Assembly (NCBI GenBank): GCA_003647765.1
Contig: QMNM01000048.1
Span: 1-8,193 of the forward strand
Length of the DNA: 8,193 bases
DNA from: Candidatus Cloacimonadota bacterium
GTDB taxonomy: Bacteria; Cloacimonadota; Cloacimonadia; JGIOTU-2; B8-G9
Direction: 5' to 3'
The position numbers were made by a program, and so were the translations under genes. Shown one piece after another: positions 5,722 through 8,193 of the stretch (the stretch's first letter is position 1; every line of letters starts with the position of its first letter). The notes under the pieces were generated by a model. That model had not been told where the DNA came from, ran no database searches, and saw only the letters and a program-made list of their open reading frames with translations.

Positions 5722-7077
5722 TCAATTTTCAATATATTTTCTTAATTCTTCTAATTCATTTTTGAATTCTTTATCTTCAGCCATTTTTTTTTTAACCATT
5801 TTTTTTGCATAAATTACAGTAGAATGATCTTTTCTATGATAGTATTTTGCTATTTCTTTCTGTGATATAGAAAGTAGATATTCTGAAAAATACATTGCTA
5901 TTTGTCTTGGAAAAACAACTTCATGTTTTCTTGTATCCTGAATAAGTTGTCTCTTTCGTAATCCATAGAAATTAGCAACTTCTTCATGAATAAGTTCTAA
6001 AGAGATCAGCTTTTTCTTTTTCATCATCATATCTTTAAGTATCTGTTTTACTTGTTCTACATCAAGGGATTCAGGATCTATCATATTAGATGAAGAATAA
6101 GCAAGTATTCTAATGTAACTACCTTCCAATTCTCTAACATTCGTATAAAAATTCTCAGCAATAAAGTTTATTACTTCTTGTTTTAGATTGACCTTTTTTT
6201 CAGGTGAAAGCATTTTCTCGTCCTCTATTTTCTTTTTTAAAATAGCAACTCTTGTCTCATACTCAGGTGGCTGTAAATCAGTTAATAATCCACATTCAAA
6301 ACGAGAGATTAGACGGTCTTGTAAATCAGTAATTGATTTTGGGGCTCTATCACAAGTTATGACAATCTGTTTTTTTGAGTTATAAAGAGTATTAAAAGTA
6401 TGGAAAAATTCCTCTTGGGATCCCTCTTTTTTTGATAGAAATTGAATATCATCTATTAGTAATGCATCAAAATTTCTGTATTTTGTCCTGAATTTAGTCA
6501 TTTTGTTTTTTTGTATAGCAAAAATCATCTCATTAGTAAAATCTTCAGCAGAAGTGTAAAACACATGTACATTTTTTTTATTATAAAGATAGTGTCCAAT
6601 TGCTTGCATTAGATGAGTTTTCCCTAATCCTGTATCTCCATAGATAAACAGAGGATTATAAACCCTTCCCTGATTTCTTGCTACAGCCATAGCAGCAGAA
6701 TGAGCAAATCTATTACTATTGCCTACAACAAAACTATCAAAAGTATATCGTGCATTGAGTTTTAGCTCATATCCCTTCAATCTACCAGATTTATTAAAGG
6801 ACTGAGAAACTCTTTTTACCTCTTTATCTTCAGAATCAAATCTGATGCATATTTTTTCCTGTACTATCTTATAAGCTATTTCCTCTAAGAGAATCTTGTA
6901 ATGTTGCTCCAACCAGTCAGCAAAGAATTTTGTGGAGGTCATAATAACTAAAGTATTTTCTTTTAATTCTATTGGATAAGTCTTTGAGAACCAAGTTTGA
7001 TATGTCTGTTCGTTGATTTTCTTCCTTATCTCTAAAAGAATCTCAGACCAAAATTCTTTTAACCTAATTTTATTCAT
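5722..7077 (-). CDS. dnaA: Chromosomal replication initiator DnaA
   Basis: DnaA is the AAA+ initiator that binds DnaA boxes, oligomerises with ATP and opens oriC. At 451 residues it is a normal length. Domain I (about 1-80) has the WSEIL, TYQTWF and FFADWLEQHY motifs used for self-association and helicase loading. Domain II is very short (about 81-103). Domain III carries Walker A GDTGLGKTHL (147-156), Walker B ALLIDD (205-210), sensor 1 TCDR (241-244), the arginine-finger region DRLISRF with Arg259, and sensor 2 NVRELEG with Arg315. Domain IV has VVFPRQIAMY (387-396) and the DNA-binding signature DHSTV (417-421). Small departures are GD for GG in Walker A and FECGL where FEWGL or FGWGL is usual. 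The ATG has no evident Shine-Dalgarno, but it gives the expected N-terminus. It is divergent from rpmH, and oriC begins 2 bp after its stop. dnaN is not next to it. Confidence 0.97.
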   Translation of the reverse strand: MNKIRLKEFWSEILLEIRKKINEQTYQTWFSKTYPIELKENTLVIMTSTKFFADWLEQHYKILLEEIAYKIVQEKICIRFDSEDKEVKRVSQSFNKSGRLKGYELKLNARYTFDSFVVGNSNRFAHSAAMAVARNQGRVYNPLFIYGDTGLGKTHLMQAIGHYLYNKKNVHVFYTSAEDFTNEMIFAIQKNKMTKFRTKYRNFDALLIDDIQFLSKKEGSQEEFFHTFNTLYNSKKQIVITCDRAPKSITDLQDRLISRFECGLLTDLQPPEYETRVAILKKKIEDEKMLSPEKKVNLKQEVINFIAENFYTNVRELEGSYIRILAYSSSNMIDPESLDVEQVKQILKDMMMKKKKLISLELIHEEVANFYGLRKRQLIQDTRKHEVVFPRQIAMYFSEYLLSISQKEIAKYYHRKDHSTVIYAKKMVKKKMAEDKEFKNELEELRKYIEN

Positions 7078-7158
7078 TTTTACAATTTTTTTGAAATGAT
7101 AAATAGTTCATTTTTTATATTATTTTCCATAATTTATACAAAATCTTTGTTATATAAA

Positions 7159-7209
7159 TTTGATGTCAAGAATAAAAACACATTAAATAAATATATTTTT
7201 GACATCAAA
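7159..7209. promoter_or_regulatory. Inverted repeat TTTGATGTCAA in the dnaA-rpmH divergent region
   Basis: TTTGATGTCAA (7159-7169) and TTGACATCAAA (7199-7209) are exact 11-bp inverse copies with a 29-nt AT-rich spacer. Each arm is nearly self-palindromic (TTGA, two bases, TCAA), as expected of a dimeric regulator's half-operator pair. The TTGACA within each arm resembles a -35 element, but I find no -10 at normal spacing on either strand. It could be an operator pair for looping or a long-loop hairpin. Confidence 0.5.
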
Positions 7210-7213
7210 ATAT

Positions 7214-7222
7214 TTATTCACA
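7214..7222 (+). promoter_or_regulatory. DnaA box in the dnaA-rpmH divergent region
   Basis: This is a perfect TTATTCACA, identical to the oriC boxes, 137 bp upstream of the dnaA start codon and 94 bp upstream of rpmH. It is placed to let DnaA control its own transcription, as known in Escherichia coli and other bacteria, and possibly rpmH. The remaining 238-bp gap is strongly AT-rich and no promoter can be fixed with confidence. Confidence 0.7.
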
Positions 7223-7315
7223 GTTTTTATCTTTATATTAGAAACTCAATTTATAAAAGATTGTCATTTTCATTATAAATTTTGGTTTTACAAATACAAC
7301 TAATGGAGAAAAAAA

Positions 7316-7450
7316 ATGAAACGAACATATCAACCGAGTAGAATAAAACGAAAAAGAACTCACGGATTTCGCAAAAGAATGAGTACGAGTACAGGAAGAG
7401 AAATATTAAAAAGAAGAAGAAAAAAGGGACGAAAAATTCTTTGTGCTTGA
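7316..7450 (+). CDS. rpmH: 50S ribosomal protein L34
   Basis: This is a 44-residue, very basic protein of the large ribosomal subunit, of complete and standard length. The family pattern is clear: it opens [18 protein letters not shown], continues with RKRMST and [16 protein letters not shown], and ends LCA. L34 binds 23S rRNA in the bacterial ribosome. A Shine-Dalgarno GGAG (7304-7307) lies 8 nt before the ATG. It is the first gene of the rightward rpmH-rnpA-yidD set and is divergent from dnaA, the conserved arrangement near many bacterial origins. The residue ending LCA differs slightly from the commoner LSA or LTA. Confidence 0.97.
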   Translation: MKRTYQPSRIKRKRTHGFRKRMSTSTGREILKRRRKKGRKILCA

Positions 7451-7500
7451 TATATCGTAAACCACAAAAAATATTCAGCCATACACAAGCCTAGGGCGTA

Positions 7501-7941
7501 ATGCGTAAAAGCGACACCAAGATTATTTCTCTATCTGTGCCAATGAAGAATATTGTGTGGAATACTTATATTATAATGTTATACTCAATGTGGGAAAAGA
7601 TAAAGTATAATAGAACTTATACAAAAATCATAAAATACGGAAAACGACTTTATGGCAAATACCTTAATTTGTATTACATTCATGACCAGGAGTTCCAAAA
7701 GGACTTAATGCTAGGAATAATTGTAGGGAAGAAAGTCGGAAACGCTGTAAAGAGAAATAAAATAAAAAGATGGATTAGAGAATATTTTAATCTATATTCT
7801 AAGGATATTGGCAGTGCAGGTGCTTATGTGTTTATTGCACAAAAGTCATCTAATTTAGCATCTTGGAATGAAATAAAAAAGGATATTTCATTGTTAATAG
7901 AAAAAACCAAGCCACGAATTTATACATATAGGCATAGATAA
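7501..7941 (+). CDS. rnpA: Ribonuclease P protein component
   Basis: This is the protein subunit of RNase P, which assists the catalytic RNA in removing 5' leaders from tRNA precursors. The core [14 protein letters not shown] (46-59) and [25 protein letters not shown] (72-96, including the RNR-type motif at 84-90) are diagnostic. At 146 residues it is about 25-30 longer than usual because residues 1-29 ([10 protein letters not shown] and onward) have no counterpart in the family. An in-frame stop lies at 7492-7494, so the coding region cannot begin further left. ATG at 7501 has only a weak AGGG (7493-7496) 4 nt upstream. ATG at 7576 or 7588 gives a family-like start ([10 protein letters not shown] or MWEKIK) but has no Shine-Dalgarno. 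The real start is therefore unsettled. The stop codon is one base from the yidD ATG, so the two genes are probably co-translated. Confidence 0.93.
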   Translation: MRKSDTKIISLSVPMKNIVWNTYIIMLYSMWEKIKYNRTYTKIIKYGKRLYGKYLNLYYIHDQEFQKDLMLGIIVGKKVGNAVKRNKIKRWIREYFNLYSKDIGSAGAYVFIAQKSSNLASWNEIKKDISLLIEKTKPRIYTYRHR

Positions 7942-7942
7942 A

Positions 7943-8164
7943 ATGGCTAAGTATATTACTAGATTAGTGATTGTTTTTATTAGAGTTTATCAAATAATTA
8001 TTTCTCCTTTATTTCCATCCTCTTGCAAATTTGTTCCTACTTGTTCTGAATATACTATCTCTGCTTTTAGGAAATACGGTTTATGCAAAGGCTTTTATCT
8101 TTCTGTATGGAGAATTTTACGGTGTAATCCATTTTCAGCAGGTGGAAATGACCCTTTGCCATAA
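7943..8164 (+). CDS. yidD: Membrane protein insertion efficiency factor YidD
   Basis: YidD is a small inner-membrane-associated protein that aids Sec/YidC-dependent membrane protein insertion. This copy has 73 residues and all the family hallmarks: [10 protein letters not shown] (16-25), [10 protein letters not shown] (28-37) with Cys28 and Cys34, GLCKG (46-50), RILRCNPF (57-64) with Cys61, and the terminal GGNDPLP (67-73). The hydrophobic N-terminus ([14 protein letters not shown]) is the likely membrane-binding segment. Its ATG follows the rnpA stop by one base, and the order rpmH-rnpA-yidD, normally continued by yidC, is standard. No strong Shine-Dalgarno precedes it, which fits translational coupling to rnpA. 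Only 29 bp remain after the stop, with no feature seen. Confidence 0.95.
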   Translation: MAKYITRLVIVFIRVYQIIISPLFPSSCKFVPTCSEYTISAFRKYGLCKGFYLSVWRILRCNPFSAGGNDPLP

Positions 8165-8193
8165 AATGTTTAGCCACAAAATTGCGTAGTGCG

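Noticed and set aside
7199-7239. Sigma-70 promoter with TTGACA at 7199-7204 for rpmH
   Set aside because: No -10-like hexamer lies at 16-19 bp; the nearest TATATT is about 29 bp downstream.
7096-7278. Plus-strand open frame of 60 codons in the dnaA-rpmH gap
   Set aside because: Composition is that of AT-rich intergenic DNA, there is no Shine-Dalgarno, and it overlaps the DnaA box and inverted repeat.

Overview
The window is AT-rich bacterial chromosome centred on a replication origin. It combines dnaA, a dense cluster of DnaA boxes with an unwinding element, and the classic rpmH-rnpA-yidD gene set. The phosphohexomutase carries a GGEGNGG sugar-binding loop like Bacteroidota-type GlmM. An outer-membrane-type beta protein and a DNRLRE-type lipoprotein point to a Gram-negative cell of the FCB superphylum. 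The lineage may be Cloacimonadota or a relative, but that is an inference from protein style and low GC, not a demonstrated placement.

Layout, left to right: positions 1-211 are non-coding with several inverted repeats, including terminator-like hairpins. Five genes then lie on the minus strand, so they are transcribed right to left in the order dnaA (5722-7077), lipoprotein (4213-5364), outer-membrane-type protein (2729-3988), metallo-beta-lactamase-fold hydrolase (1647-2531) and glmM-like phosphohexomutase (212-1561). The gap between dnaA and the lipoprotein gene (5365-5721) is the putative oriC. The gaps at 2532-2728 and 3989-4212 hold short periodic sequences that look like dispersed intergenic repeats. 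On the right, rpmH, rnpA and yidD run on the plus strand, divergent from dnaA across a 238-bp AT-rich region. That region carries one more perfect DnaA box and an 11-bp inverted repeat. The window ends 29 bp after yidD, where yidC would usually follow.

The most informative part is oriC. It has eight perfect TTATTCACA boxes plus one single-mismatch box. The outermost box points at a C-run, then four perfect TAG trinucleotides, then AT-rich DNA. This matches the arrangement described for the DnaA-box/GC-spacer/DnaA-trio unwinding element of Bacillus subtilis. The trio array is mirrored by an 11-bp inverted copy on the far side of the AT-rich core, and two other boxes sit in a perfect 15-bp-arm palindrome. 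DnaA made from the neighbouring gene would bind these boxes and the box in its own upstream region, which suggests autoregulation.

No new multi-gene system is visible. The genes belong to known families, and the novelty lies in the architecture of the origin and the intergenic repeats.
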